Assembly: GCF_018381315.1 (NCBI RefSeq)
Contig: NZ_JAGZSD010000010.1
Location: 40,783-104,782 of the forward strand
DNA: 64,000 bases
Origin: Anaerostipes sp.
GTDB lineage: Bacteria > Bacillota > Clostridia > Lachnospirales > Lachnospiraceae
Direction: 5' to 3'
The notes under the pieces were generated by a model. The model was not told the DNA's origin, ran no database searches, and saw only the letters and a list, made by a program, of their open reading frames with translations. The position numbers and the translations under genes are program-made. Positions 33,577-42,256 of the stretch are shown here, one piece after another. Position 1 is the first letter of the stretch. The number at the start of each line of letters is the position of its first letter.

Positions 33577-35643
33577 ATGAACAGACGAAGTAATAAAATC
33601 CTGAAGGATTTGATTCTTGGTATTCATGCAGATGTTTCTGAGTTGGAGGAGACATATAACATACAGGAGAGGACCATTCGGGCAGATATAAAAGAGCTGA
33701 ATAAAGATCTGGAAATGCATCATTTGCCGCTTATTGCTTCTGACGCTGAGGGGAAATTATGGATCGAAACAGATGCGAAGATTGACATCCGGGCATTTGA
33801 GAAAATGATCTCCGAATATGACTTCTATACTTACTATCTTTCAAAGAAAGAGCGGTCTACAATTCTTGCGATGATTCTTCTGAATGCAAACGGATATGTA
33901 ACGGTAGACCAGCTGAAGGATAAAATAGGGGTCAGCCGCAATACACTGCTGCAGGATTTTCAGGAGTTAAAAGCCTGGTTTAAAGAAAACGGTATGACGC
34001 TGGTATCCCAGGTGAGGCGCGGCTATATTATAGAAGCACCCGAGATGGAGATCAGAAACGGAATCTTAAAACTGCTGGAAGTAAACGGAGACGATAACTA
34101 CTATAAGAATGGATATAATCTGAGTGTTTTTTGGAACTTGCTGCTGAAAGAGGCAGACAGTCTTGGAATTTATGAAATTATGAAGGACTGTATTCTGGAA
34201 GAGGAGGAAGCGCTGCAGACATTTTTTGCAGACTATTCTTTTTTTGAGGCGGTAACAGAATTAACGATTATTACAAACAGAATCACAAGGAGACAGTTTC
34301 TCCCCGGATATTATACAAACGAATGGAATTATTTAAAAGAAGGATCAAAATATACATTCAGTAAAAACTTATTTGAAAAGATATCCGAAATGTATGAAAT
34401 TGATATACGTGAAGTAGAAATTCTTTACTACACAGAATGTCTGAACGGAAAAAGCTATTTAAAGGACGATGCCCAAAAGACAAATGCATTGGAGCTCAAG
34501 GTCATGATAGCGGAAACCATTTATCAAATTTCTACTTGCTTTGGAATCGATTTTTATCTGGATTTTTCACTGTATGACCTTCTTGTGGCCCACATGAAAT
34601 CCGCAGTACACCGGCTGAAAAACGGTGAGATCCTGGTGAATCCGTTAAAGGAAACATTAAAACAGGATTATCCGAAGATTTTTGAAAATGTCCGGCAGCA
34701 TCTGGGTTCCCTTGAGGAATATGTAGGCAAAAAGTTTTCTGAAGATGAAATGTCATTTATGGTTCTTTATTTTGCCTCAGTGCTGGAAAAAGAGAGAGCA
34801 GAGACGGAGAAAAGCAAAAAGGTAAAGGTAGCTCTGGTCTGTGCTACAGGAAGAGGAACGGCACAGTTTATGCTGGCGAAACTCCGGATGCTGGATGACA
34901 TGATCCAGGTAGTGAGCATTTCTTCTTTCCATAACATGAAAGAAATTGAGACAAACGGAACCCAGATGATCATATCGACCATACCATTGGACAATGTCAG
35001 CCTTCCATGTGTGGAAGTACGGTCGCCGATGCTTGAGAAGGAAGATATTCTTGATATACAGAGGCTGGTACTGGACATCCGAGAGGGAAGTGATAAGGCG
35101 GTAAAAGAAAGGGTGCCGGAAACAGCCAGCTTGTCTGATGCAAGTATTCAGGGTGCCTTCTATGACCTGCTCTCTGAGGAAAGAATCCAGGTGGAGTACC
35201 TGGCCAAAGACTGGGAGGATGCGGTAAGGCAGTCGGGCAGGCTGCTTCTGGAAACAGGGGCAGTAAAACCGGAATATGTGGAAGAGATGGTTATGAACAT
35301 TAAAAATAACGGCCCCTATATTGTTGTGTGCCCTGAGACTGCACTTCCGCATGCGAGTGCTGAGCAGGGCGTTATCAAAGAAGCGGCCTCAGTCTTAAGG
35401 TTAAAAGAGCCTATTGATTTTCACAGCGGAACCAATGATCCGGTAAGATATGTCGTTGGCATGAGCATCCAAAGCGCAAAGAGCATCAACAGCGCCATTT
35501 ACGATCTGATGATGATCTTCGGCAATGAGAATATAAGGAAAAGATTAGATTCCATGCCGGATGCAAAGGCGCTTCTGCAAACTTTAAAAAATTTAGAAAC
35601 CAGTAATGATAAGGAGAAAGACGATGAAGATGATAACCAATAA
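33577..35643 (+). CDS. PRD-domain PTS regulator of the galactitol-type operon
   Basis: 688 residues with AAGGAGGAG upstream. N-terminal HTH units (YNIQERTIRADIKEL, IGVSRNTLLQDFQEL), two PRD domains, an EIIB-Gat-like domain (KVKVALVCATGRGTAQF, with the phospho-cysteine retained), and an EIIA domain (CPETALPHASAEQG). Its 3' end overlaps the IIA gene by 20 bases, so it is the first gene of the operon and almost certainly its activator. Phosphorylation of PRD and EII domains by HPr and EIIB would tie expression to substrate availability. Confidence 0.92.
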   Translation: MNRRSNKILKDLILGIHADVSELEETYNIQERTIRADIKELNKDLEMHHLPLIASDAEGKLWIETDAKIDIRAFEKMISEYDFYTYYLSKKERSTILAMILLNANGYVTVDQLKDKIGVSRNTLLQDFQELKAWFKENGMTLVSQVRRGYIIEAPEMEIRNGILKLLEVNGDDNYYKNGYNLSVFWNLLLKEADSLGIYEIMKDCILEEEEALQTFFADYSFFEAVTELTIITNRITRRQFLPGYYTNEWNYLKEGSKYTFSKNLFEKISEMYEIDIREVEILYYTECLNGKSYLKDDAQKTNALELKVMIAETIYQISTCFGIDFYLDFSLYDLLVAHMKSAVHRLKNGEILVNPLKETLKQDYPKIFENVRQHLGSLEEYVGKKFSEDEMSFMVLYFASVLEKERAETEKSKKVKVALVCATGRGTAQFMLAKLRMLDDMIQVVSISSFHNMKEIETNGTQMIISTIPLDNVSLPCVEVRSPMLEKEDILDIQRLVLDIREGSDKAVKERVPETASLSDASIQGAFYDLLSEERIQVEYLAKDWEDAVRQSGRLLLETGAVKPEYVEEMVMNIKNNGPYIVVCPETALPHASAEQGVIKEAASVLRLKEPIDFHSGTNDPVRYVVGMSIQSAKSINSAIYDLMMIFGNENIRKRLDSMPDAKALLQTLKNLETSNDKEKDDEDDNQ

Positions 35644-36088
35644 CACAGATAAACATTACCTTGCAGTTTCTTTGTCAGGTACCAGCGATCAAGATGTGCT
35701 GGGGAAAATGGCGGATGCCATGTTCGGGGAAGGCTATGTGACAGACGGATTTCACGATGCCATTATAAAACGGGAGGAAAACTTCCCTACCGGACTTCCC
35801 ACAGGAGAAATCAACGTGGCAATTCCCCATACAGATCCGGAGTTTGTGAAAAAGCCGGCCATATGCCTGGGGGTGCTGGATGAACCTGTAGAATTCAGCG
35901 TCATGGGAATGGAGGGAGAGAAAACCAGCGTGTCTCTTCTGTTTATGCTGGCAATCAAGAAAAAGGAAGAACAGCTGGGGCTGCTTCAAAAGCTTATCGA
36001 GGCATGTCAGGACCAAAAAGTTCTGGCAGTCCTGAAATCAGGAAGTGTTGACAAGATTGATGAAGTATTAGGCAATCTGATCAAGTAA
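35624..36088 (+). CDS. PTS galactitol/fructose-type EIIA
   Basis: 154 residues from the ATG at 35624 (AAGGAG upstream). The mannitol/fructose-class EIIA fold carries the phospho-histidine in EINVAIPHTDPEFV (His69). It accepts the phosphoryl group from HPr and passes it to the adjacent EIIB. It overlaps the regulator gene and precedes IIB by 50 bases. Confidence 0.93.
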   Translation: MKMITNNTDKHYLAVSLSGTSDQDVLGKMADAMFGEGYVTDGFHDAIIKREENFPTGLPTGEINVAIPHTDPEFVKKPAICLGVLDEPVEFSVMGMEGEKTSVSLLFMLAIKKKEEQLGLLQKLIEACQDQKVLAVLKSGSVDKIDEVLGNLIK

Positions 36089-36138
36089 CAGAGCAAAACT
36101 GAACTTATTAATTATTTATATATAAAGGAGAATGTATC

Positions 36139-36423
36139 ATGAAGAAAATTTTAATTGCATGCGGATCAGGAGTGGCAACATCAACAGTTGCAAACCAAAA
36201 AATTTCAGCTTACTTAGACGAACATGGATTTGCGGGAAAATACAAGATTGAGCAGTGCCAGGTATCAGAAGTAGTTGAGAAATCAGGAAATGTTGATTTT
36301 TGTGTTTCCACCACGCTGGTCAGCGGTGATGTGAAATGCCCTGTGTTAGCAGGACTCCCATTATTAACAGGGGTGGGCATTGACAAATTGTTTGCTTCTA
36401 TTTTGGAAGAAATGCAGAAGTAA
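36139..36423 (+). CDS. gatB: PTS galactitol-type EIIB
   Basis: 94 residues, the expected size. The phospho-cysteine is in ILIACGSGVATST (Cys9), followed by the Gat-specific VSEVVEKSGNVDFCVSTT region. It phosphorylates the incoming polyol as it leaves the EIIC channel. AAAGGAG lies before the start. Confidence 0.92.
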   Translation: MKKILIACGSGVATSTVANQKISAYLDEHGFAGKYKIEQCQVSEVVEKSGNVDFCVSTTLVSGDVKCPVLAGLPLLTGVGIDKLFASILEEMQK

Positions 36424-36455
36424 GAAGGAGAAGAGGATAAAAAAGGAGGATTATT

Positions 36456-37817
36456 ATGCAAGCGATTATTGATGTATTTAGCTATATTAACTCACTCGGA
36501 GCCAATGTCATGATGCCGATTATCTTGACAATTATCGGTGTGGCTTTAGGTGCTAAATTTGGAAAAGCCCTGCGCGGAGGTTTGACTGTAGGTATCGGAT
36601 TTATCGGATTGAATCTCGTCGTAGGTCTGATGGGTGAGAACCTGGCTCCGGCAGTTCAGCAGATGACGCAGCGTTTCGGACTGACTCTCTCTACGGTAGA
36701 TATCGGGTGGCCGGCAGCGTCAGCGATTGCTTTTGGTACGACCATCGGACTGATTATCATTCCTGTCGGACTGATTGTAAACATTTTAATGCTGCTGACC
36801 AATACAACACAGACATTGGATGTGGATATATGGAATTATTGGCATTTCGCATTTACCGGTTCCTTAATTTATGCACTGACAGGAAATTTTGCTTATGGTG
36901 TTATCGCAGCTATTTTAAATATGGTCATTGTTATGGTCATTGCTGACTATACAGCACCGAAGGTGGAAGAAACGCTGGGAATGCCGGGAGTATCTCTTCC
37001 TCATGGATTTACTACAGCATTTGTGCCGATTGCCATTGTTGTAGACAAGATTATTGATGCAATTCCGGGAGTAAAAAATATTAACATTGATATTGAAAAA
37101 CTTCAGAAACGTTTTGGTGTATTTGGAGAACCAATGCTGGTAGGAACTGTTTTGGGAATTATCATTGCGGCATTGGCAGGAAATAATCTTCAGGCTGTTC
37201 TGCAAATTGGTATTACTTTGGGTGCGGTTATGGTATTGATCCCCAAGATGGCAGCATTATTAATGGAAGGGCTGATGCCGATTTCTGATGCAGCACAGGA
37301 ATTTGTATCATCTAAATTCGCAAACAGAGGGAAAATATATATTGGACTTGATTCTGCAGTAGGTGTAGGACATCCGGTTTGTCTGACTGTATCATTAATT
37401 CTGGTACCGCTGACCGTATTCCTGGCAGTTATCCTTCCGGGTAATACAGTACTTCCAATGACAGACTTATCTGTAATGCCGTATATGTTTGTTCTGATTG
37501 TGCCGCTGGTAGGAGGAAACGGATTCCGGGCATTGATTACAGGAATTGTATGTCTGATTGGCGGACTTTATATCTCCACAGATCTTGCACCGTCCATCAC
37601 AGCAGTTGCAAAATCCGTAAACTTTGCGATTCCAAAAGGCGCAACAATGATTTCTTCTATTTGTGACGGAGCTAATCCATTATCATGGATTCTTGTAAAG
37701 GCTCATTCTGCCGGTGTAATCGGATTGATCATTGCAGTGGCAGCTGTTGCGGGACTGGCATTGATTAATAGAAAACGTATTATCAAAGAAGCAAAAGAAT
37801 TACATGCGGAAGCATAA
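36456..37817 (+). CDS. gatC: PTS galactitol-type EIIC permease
   Basis: 453 residues with about ten hydrophobic helices, matching GatC in length and in segments such as ALRGGLTVGIGFIGLNLVVGLM, DIGWPAASAIAFGT and VGVGHPVCLTVSLILVPLT. The family transports galactitol or related polyols (arabitol, ribitol). Substrate here is uncertain because no polyol-phosphate dehydrogenase gene is present in the operon. Confidence 0.93.
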   Translation: MQAIIDVFSYINSLGANVMMPIILTIIGVALGAKFGKALRGGLTVGIGFIGLNLVVGLMGENLAPAVQQMTQRFGLTLSTVDIGWPAASAIAFGTTIGLIIIPVGLIVNILMLLTNTTQTLDVDIWNYWHFAFTGSLIYALTGNFAYGVIAAILNMVIVMVIADYTAPKVEETLGMPGVSLPHGFTTAFVPIAIVVDKIIDAIPGVKNINIDIEKLQKRFGVFGEPMLVGTVLGIIIAALAGNNLQAVLQIGITLGAVMVLIPKMAALLMEGLMPISDAAQEFVSSKFANRGKIYIGLDSAVGVGHPVCLTVSLILVPLTVFLAVILPGNTVLPMTDLSVMPYMFVLIVPLVGGNGFRALITGIVCLIGGLYISTDLAPSITAVAKSVNFAIPKGATMISSICDGANPLSWILVKAHSAGVIGLIIAVAAVAGLALINRKRIIKEAKELHAEA

Positions 37818-37830
37818 GGAAAGGTAAAAA

Positions 37831-38337
37831 ATGATGAAGCGCTATGTATATCAACCATCTCATTTTTCTATACAGATGACAGCACCCGGGATTTTTACTG
37901 CGGCCATCGGAGTGTTCTGCCTTTATCAATATTTGGCCGCAGGACACCATCTGCTGTACTTACTGATTTTTGGACTGTGTGTGTATAATGTCTGGAATGT
38001 ATTTGTATCTCTGAGCAATCCATCGGAAATCCGCATTGACGGCGGCAGAACAGTAGAGTTTTGTGCCTATGGGAAAAGCCATACATATGAAATCAGCAAA
38101 ATCAGAAAGTACAGTATGAGACCGCTGGCAGGCGGGACAAAAATGTATATGACCTTTGACGGCGGCGCAATCATGAGGGGAAGGTACTGGGTAAGAATAT
38201 CCGAATTCTCTGATGAAAAGGAACTGGAGGAGTTCTTTTATGATCTGGATGTGCAGATCAATCCGGATTCTATTGTCTCAAAGGCAAGGACACAGGGCCG
38301 GGAACGGCTGAAAAAAACGGGAGGATGTAAATGTTAG
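37831..38337 (+). CDS. Unknown two-helix membrane protein in galactitol-type operon
   Basis: 168 residues, not recognised. Two hydrophobic helices near residues 18-36 and 41-60 are followed by a soluble PH-like or beta-rich part (EIRIDGGRTVEFCAYGKSHTYEISKIRKY) and a basic end with CKC. AGGAAAGG precedes tandem ATGs. It overlaps the aldolase gene by seven bases, so it belongs to the operon. Nothing in it suggests enzymatic activity. Confidence 0.75.
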   Translation: MMKRYVYQPSHFSIQMTAPGIFTAAIGVFCLYQYLAAGHHLLYLLIFGLCVYNVWNVFVSLSNPSEIRIDGGRTVEFCAYGKSHTYEISKIRKYSMRPLAGGTKMYMTFDGGAIMRGRYWVRISEFSDEKELEEFFYDLDVQINPDSIVSKARTQGRERLKKTGGCKC

Positions 38338-39203
38338 TTACATTAAAAGAATTACTTGATCAGGCAAAAAAAGAAAAGAAAGCAGTCGGTGCATTTAACG
38401 GCACTACACTGGAAGCAGTCCGTGGGATTATTCAGGCGGCAGAAGAGCTCGAATGTCCCGTTATCTTACAGCATGCGCAGAGTCATGACGAATTGATTGA
38501 TCTGAATGAAATCGGACCAATTCTTAAATATTATGCAGAGCGCGCAAAAGTCCCGGTGGCTCTTCACCTGGATCATGGAAGCAGCTTTGAACGGTGTGTG
38601 CAGGCGCTCCATCTTGGATTTACTTCTGTTATGTATGATGCTTCTGCAAAAAGTTTTGAAGATAATGTGAGGGAAACCGCTGAGGTTGTTAAGACTGCCC
38701 ATGCAGTAGGAGCCAGTGTCGAAGCAGAACTGGGACATATCTTTACGTCAGAGGTTGTCCAGGGAGAAGGCTCCGGATCTGACAATAAAGATGATTATGA
38801 TAATTTAGATGACATTTATACAGACCCTGAGGTCGCCAAGGAGTTTGTGGAGAAAACAGGAGCCGACTGTCTGGCCGTGGCTTTCGGAACGACCCATGGC
38901 GTGTATCTGACCGAACCCAAGCTTGACCTTCCGCGTGTGGCAAAAATACGTGATGCTGCAGGAGTACCTCTTGTCATGCACGGGGGATCCGGTGTATCAG
39001 ATGAAGATTATAAAGTGGCCATTGAAAACGGTATATGCAAAGTCAATTATTATACATACATGAATACAGCAGGAGGAAGGGCTTCCAGGGATTATTGGGA
39101 AGACGGGGATAAACCGCTGTTTTATGATTCCATGTCTCTGGCGGCAACAGAGGCGATTAAGGAAGACGTAAAAAAGGCACTGAAAGTATTTCAGAAAAAG
39201 TAA
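38331..39203 (+). CDS. Class II fructose/tagatose-bisphosphate aldolase family
   Basis: 290 residues. Zinc and substrate motifs: VALHLDHGSSFERC, SVEAELGHI, AVAFGTTHGVY and VMHGGSGVSDEDYK. These are shared by FbaA and the GatY/KbaY tagatose-1,6-bisphosphate aldolases. It should release dihydroxyacetone phosphate, fitting with the triosephosphate isomerase-like gene two genes downstream. A second class II aldolase is encoded at 40691-41530 on the other strand; the two are clearly different sequences. Confidence 0.9.
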   Translation: MLVTLKELLDQAKKEKKAVGAFNGTTLEAVRGIIQAAEELECPVILQHAQSHDELIDLNEIGPILKYYAERAKVPVALHLDHGSSFERCVQALHLGFTSVMYDASAKSFEDNVRETAEVVKTAHAVGASVEAELGHIFTSEVVQGEGSGSDNKDDYDNLDDIYTDPEVAKEFVEKTGADCLAVAFGTTHGVYLTEPKLDLPRVAKIRDAAGVPLVMHGGSGVSDEDYKVAIENGICKVNYYTYMNTAGGRASRDYWEDGDKPLFYDSMSLAATEAIKEDVKKALKVFQKK

Positions 39204-39220
39204 TTTGGAGGGAAACAAAA

Positions 39221-39742
39221 ATGGCAGTATATAAAGATACGATCAAAGTACAGTCACACGGAGGGACCCCTACTTATGTGGATGTCACTCCGGAGGTGAA
39301 GAGAATTATTGAAGAGAGCGGGATTAAAGACGGACTTTGCGCAGTAATTTCACCTCATACAACCTGTTCTGTATTTTTTGAGGAGTTTGTACATGATTAT
39401 AATGAAAATGGAGATGAATTCCTGCAGGAAGACCTGAACAATGCACTGGCAAAGATAATTCCCGACCATGTAAGTGCTGATCAGTACAATTATCCCGGTG
39501 AAGAACACTACAGAGAAGTGGAAACCTGGCCGGATGTAGATTTTTGGCTCCCGGGAGGGGACAGAAAGGCATTATTTAACGGAGATGCTCATCTGCGCTC
39601 AACAATCCTTGGTTCAAGCGAAACTTTTGAGGTCGATGAAGGGAAACTGGGAGTGGGAGTTACAGGATATATTTATTTTGTAGACTTTGACCGCACACGC
39701 CCGCGCGAAAGAAAATGCAAAGTTGTAGTGATCGGTGAGTAA
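39221..39742 (+). CDS. YjbQ family protein
   Basis: 173 residues, longer than the usual about 135 because of an insertion between residues 75 and 110. The family landmarks are CAVISPHTTCSVFFEE, EDLNNALAKIIP, and LGSSETFEVDEGKLGVGVTGYIYFVDFD, with the conserved His and Glu residues. YjbQ proteins have weak thiamine-phosphate synthase activity in vitro, but their true role is unclear. Its place between an aldolase and a TIM homologue suggests a role in sugar-phosphate metabolism here. Confidence 0.88.
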   Translation: MAVYKDTIKVQSHGGTPTYVDVTPEVKRIIEESGIKDGLCAVISPHTTCSVFFEEFVHDYNENGDEFLQEDLNNALAKIIPDHVSADQYNYPGEEHYREVETWPDVDFWLPGGDRKALFNGDAHLRSTILGSSETFEVDEGKLGVGVTGYIYFVDFDRTRPRERKCKVVVIGE

Positions 39743-39753
39743 GGAGGAAGAAG

Positions 39754-40443
39754 ATGAGCAAAATAGATTCTCCGTTTTTAGTTGTGAATCCTAAATCATA
39801 TTTGTATGGAAAAGAGAGCCTGGCACTGGCAAAGGCCGCGGATGAAGCGGCCAGGGATACCGGGCTTACGGTCATCTTTACCTGTCCATATGCAGATGTC
39901 CGTATGATCCGTGAAAATACAGAAAATATTATTGTCTGTGTACAGTCTATGGATCCGCTGTCACCGGGACGCGGGATGGGGCATGTCCTTCCGGATTCAC
40001 TAAAAGAAGCCGGAGCAGACGCAGTATTTTTAAATCATGCGGAAAATCCCAAGACTCTTTCTGATTTATATGCATGTATCCGGCGGGCAGCCGAGCTTGA
40101 AATGACTTCTATTGTATGTGCGGACTCTATCACGGAGGCAAGAGCCGTGGCGTGTATGAATCCGGATGTTGTGCTGGCAGAGCCTACGGATCTGATCGGA
40201 ACCGGTCAGGTGGCAGACGATGCTTATACAATAGAAGCAATTCATCAGGTACGCAGAGTAAACCCTGATGTGCTGGTTGTGGTTGCCTCCGGAGTGAGCA
40301 CGGCGGAGGACTGCTACAATATGATACGGTTAGGGGCAGATGGTACAGGAGGAACATCCGGTATTCTTAACGCACCTTCACCAGCCGGCCGCATCAGAGA
40401 AATGGCAGAGGCCATTGTGAGAGCAAAGAAAGATTCTGTTTAG
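39754..40443 (+). CDS. Triosephosphate isomerase homologue, archaeal-like
   Basis: 229 residues, shorter than bacterial TpiA (about 250). Catalytic counterparts are visible: Lys14 in VNPKSY, His in FLNHAENP, and Glu in AEPTDLIGTGQ, followed by the phosphate loop GADGTGGTSG. The LNHxE and EPxxLIGTG wording resembles archaeal TIMs rather than the YEPVWAIGTG of bacteria. In this operon it should process triose phosphate from the class II aldolase, or isomerise a related sugar phosphate. Confidence 0.85.
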   Translation: MSKIDSPFLVVNPKSYLYGKESLALAKAADEAARDTGLTVIFTCPYADVRMIRENTENIIVCVQSMDPLSPGRGMGHVLPDSLKEAGADAVFLNHAENPKTLSDLYACIRRAAELEMTSIVCADSITEARAVACMNPDVVLAEPTDLIGTGQVADDAYTIEAIHQVRRVNPDVLVVVASGVSTAEDCYNMIRLGADGTGGTSGILNAPSPAGRIREMAEAIVRAKKDSV

Positions 40444-40531
40444 GGAATATTATAATTTGATTCAACAACGGATAAATTTGTTTTAATGAGGAATACTGAC
40501 TTTGTGAAAAAAACTGGAGGTAACGGAACTA

Positions 40532-40612
40532 ATGGCAAAAGCTGGTATGAGACGGCCTGACCCCAAAGAACCGCATGGTACACAGAGCAACCATAAAGCA
40601 AATCCAATGTAA
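40532..40612 (+). CDS. 26-residue conserved-looking peptide
   Basis: ATG at 40532 preceded by CTGGAGG eleven bases upstream, stop TAA. The start MAKAGMRRPDPKEPHGT resembles small proteins I remember from many Clostridia, usually 40-50 residues, so this copy may be shortened. It is polar, proline-rich and basic, with no hydrophobic segment. It sits between the operon end and a strong terminator, so it is probably expressed with the operon. Confidence 0.55.
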   Translation: MAKAGMRRPDPKEPHGTQSNHKANPM

Positions 40613-40624
40613 TAATGATGATAT

Positions 40625-40666
40625 GAAAAAACATCTATTCACTTCAGCTGAATAGATGTTTTTTTT
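40625..40666. terminator. Terminator of the galactitol-type operon
   Basis: AAAAAACATCTATTCA pairs with TGAATAGATGTTTTTT; symmetrical A and T runs also serve the convergent aldolase gene. Confidence 0.9.
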
Positions 40667-40690
40667 GATGCAGGATATCTTTTAATGGAT

Positions 40691-41530
40691 TTATTCGTTA
40701 ATAATGGATACTAATTCTGCTGCCTTTTTGCTTACATTTTCAATAGACTGGATACTAAGTCCAATTACATTCACCTCATTTTGATTCTGTACATAAGCCT
40801 CTCCAAAAGTTGAAATAAAGGCTTTTCTCAGATCTGATCCATAATTAACTTTTAAAAGGTTAAATTCTCTTGCCTTTTGAATTGTTTCAAAAGGGATTCC
40901 GGAACCACCGTGCATGACAAGGGGTACAGGAGAAACCTTTGAGATCTCATCTAATAGAGGAAGGTCTACTTTGGGAGTCAGATCAAGGCCGTGGACATTT
41001 CCCACAGATACTGCAAGCAGGTCACAGCCGGTTCTTTCCACAAAATCAGCTACCATTCCGGGGTCCGTCTTGCTGTCCGCTTCATTTACAATATCCTCTT
41101 CTTTCCCCTGCAGTGCACCCAGCTCTGCCTCTACCGGTACTCCGTAGAAATGGCAGTACTCAACTGCACGTTTTACTTCTTTAATGTTTTCTTCAAATGG
41201 AAGGTGGGATGCATCAATCATAATAGAAGTAAAACCTGCATCCACACATGCTTTTACATGTTCGTAAGATTTGCCGTGGTCCAGGTGCAGGCCGATTGGC
41301 ACATCGCTGTCTTTTACTGCATCCCTCGTCAGATATGTAATGGTATCGGGGCTGGACAGTCTCAGGTTATTGGAAGAAATCTGAATATACCCCGGAAGTC
41401 CTGCCTGATTTAATCCTTTGGCAATGGCATAAGTCATCTCCAGGTTGGTTGTATTAAATGCAGGCAGAATATAGTGATTGTCTTTTGCATATTTCATCAG
41501 GTCAAATCCATTTACAATTTTCATTTTCAT
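40691..41530 (-). CDS. Class II fructose/tagatose-bisphosphate aldolase family
   Basis: 279 residues. Motifs: VPIGLHLDHGKSYEH, PVEAELGALQGKE, AVSVGNVHGLD, VPLVMHGGSGIPFE and KVNYGSDLRKAF. The sequence is closer to GatY/KbaY/AgaY than to FbaA. The only AGGAGG lies about 31 bases before the ATG, separated from it by an AGCGGC/GCCGCT hairpin that would bring the two together. The gene is divergent from the mannose-type PTS operon, and may cleave its bisphosphorylated product. Confidence 0.9.
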   Translation of the reverse strand: MKMKIVNGFDLMKYAKDNHYILPAFNTTNLEMTYAIAKGLNQAGLPGYIQISSNNLRLSSPDTITYLTRDAVKDSDVPIGLHLDHGKSYEHVKACVDAGFTSIMIDASHLPFEENIKEVKRAVEYCHFYGVPVEAELGALQGKEEDIVNEADSKTDPGMVADFVERTGCDLLAVSVGNVHGLDLTPKVDLPLLDEISKVSPVPLVMHGGSGIPFETIQKAREFNLLKVNYGSDLRKAFISTFGEAYVQNQNEVNVIGLSIQSIENVSKKAAELVSIINE

Positions 41531-41845
41531 ATAGCGGCGGTGATAAAAAAGGCCGCTTCCTCCTATCTAATCTGGAATTCGTCGTTTTTACCGTTCACCT
41601 GTACGTACTAAGCTTGATTTGATTATAACAATGAAAGAGACTGGAATGAGTTTATTTATTGCGCAAATCATCCCGCAAAACCAGTGCAGGAATAAAGAGA
41701 GAACTGCGTAATAAATTGCGCAGTCAATCATGCAAAGTGCTGGCAGATACTGCGGTAATGTTCATGCAAATGTCTGTGAAAAACAGAGGATTTGCCGTGG
41801 TATACTTCAATTACATCAAAGGCCAGATGAAAAGGAGGTAAAGGA
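41531..41845. promoter_or_regulatory. Divergent control region, aldolase / mannose-type PTS
   Basis: 315 bases without a gene. On the plus strand an extended -10 box (TGG then TATACT at 41801) precedes the PTS operon. On the minus strand a TATAAT box (revcomp of 41620-41626 region) serves the aldolase. Two TTGCGCA-core sites are present: TTGCGCAA at 41659-41666 and the palindrome CTGCGTAATAAATTGCGCAG at 41704-41723, candidates for a shared operator. Confidence 0.5.
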
Positions 41846-42256
41846 ATGAAGGTCATTGCAGTATCCCACGGAAGCTATTCAAAAGGGCTGGTGGAAAGTA
41901 CCCAGATGCTTGTCGGAGAACAGGAAAACCTGGTAGCCTACGGGCTGTTTCCGGAGCAGACCGTAGCAACGCTGACGGAAAAGCTGGAGGCAGAGATTGA
42001 AAAAACAGAAGAGGGAGAAGAAATTCTTTTTGTATCTGATTTATTTCACGGAAGTCCGTTTAATGCAATTGTCTCTTTAATGGAACATCATGATATTTAT
42101 CATGTGACAGGGATTAACCTGCCGCTGATGGTAGAAGTAATGATGGGACGGTATGCAGGCAAAAGCGCAGAAGAAATTTGTGAAGAACTTTTAAAAGCAG
42201 CACCAGGAACCGTAAAGGATGTAAGGAAATTATTTGAGGAGGTAGACGAGGAATGA
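41846..42256 (+). CDS. PTS mannose-family EIIA
   Basis: 136 residues with AAAAGGAGG upstream. The mannose-class EIIA N-terminus MKVIAVSHGSYSKGLVES carries the phospho-histidine at position 8; the conserved VSDLFHGSPFN and NLPLMVEVMM segments follow. It overlaps the EIIB gene by four bases. Confidence 0.94.
   Translation: MKVIAVSHGSYSKGLVESTQMLVGEQENLVAYGLFPEQTVATLTEKLEAEIEKTEEGEEILFVSDLFHGSPFNAIVSLMEHHDIYHVTGINLPLMVEVMMGRYAGKSAEEICEELLKAAPGTVKDVRKLFEEVDEE

Noticed and set aside
41750..41800. Sigma-54 promoter for the mannose-type PTS, as in levDEFG operons
   Set aside because: The GG and GC dinucleotides have the wrong spacing and no LevR-like AAA+ activator is encoded nearby.
41659..41841. 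A 60-codon plus-strand ORF upstream of the mannose-type PTS
   Set aside because: It covers the divergent promoter and palindromes, has no ribosome site and reads as composition-driven Lys/Arg-rich sequence.
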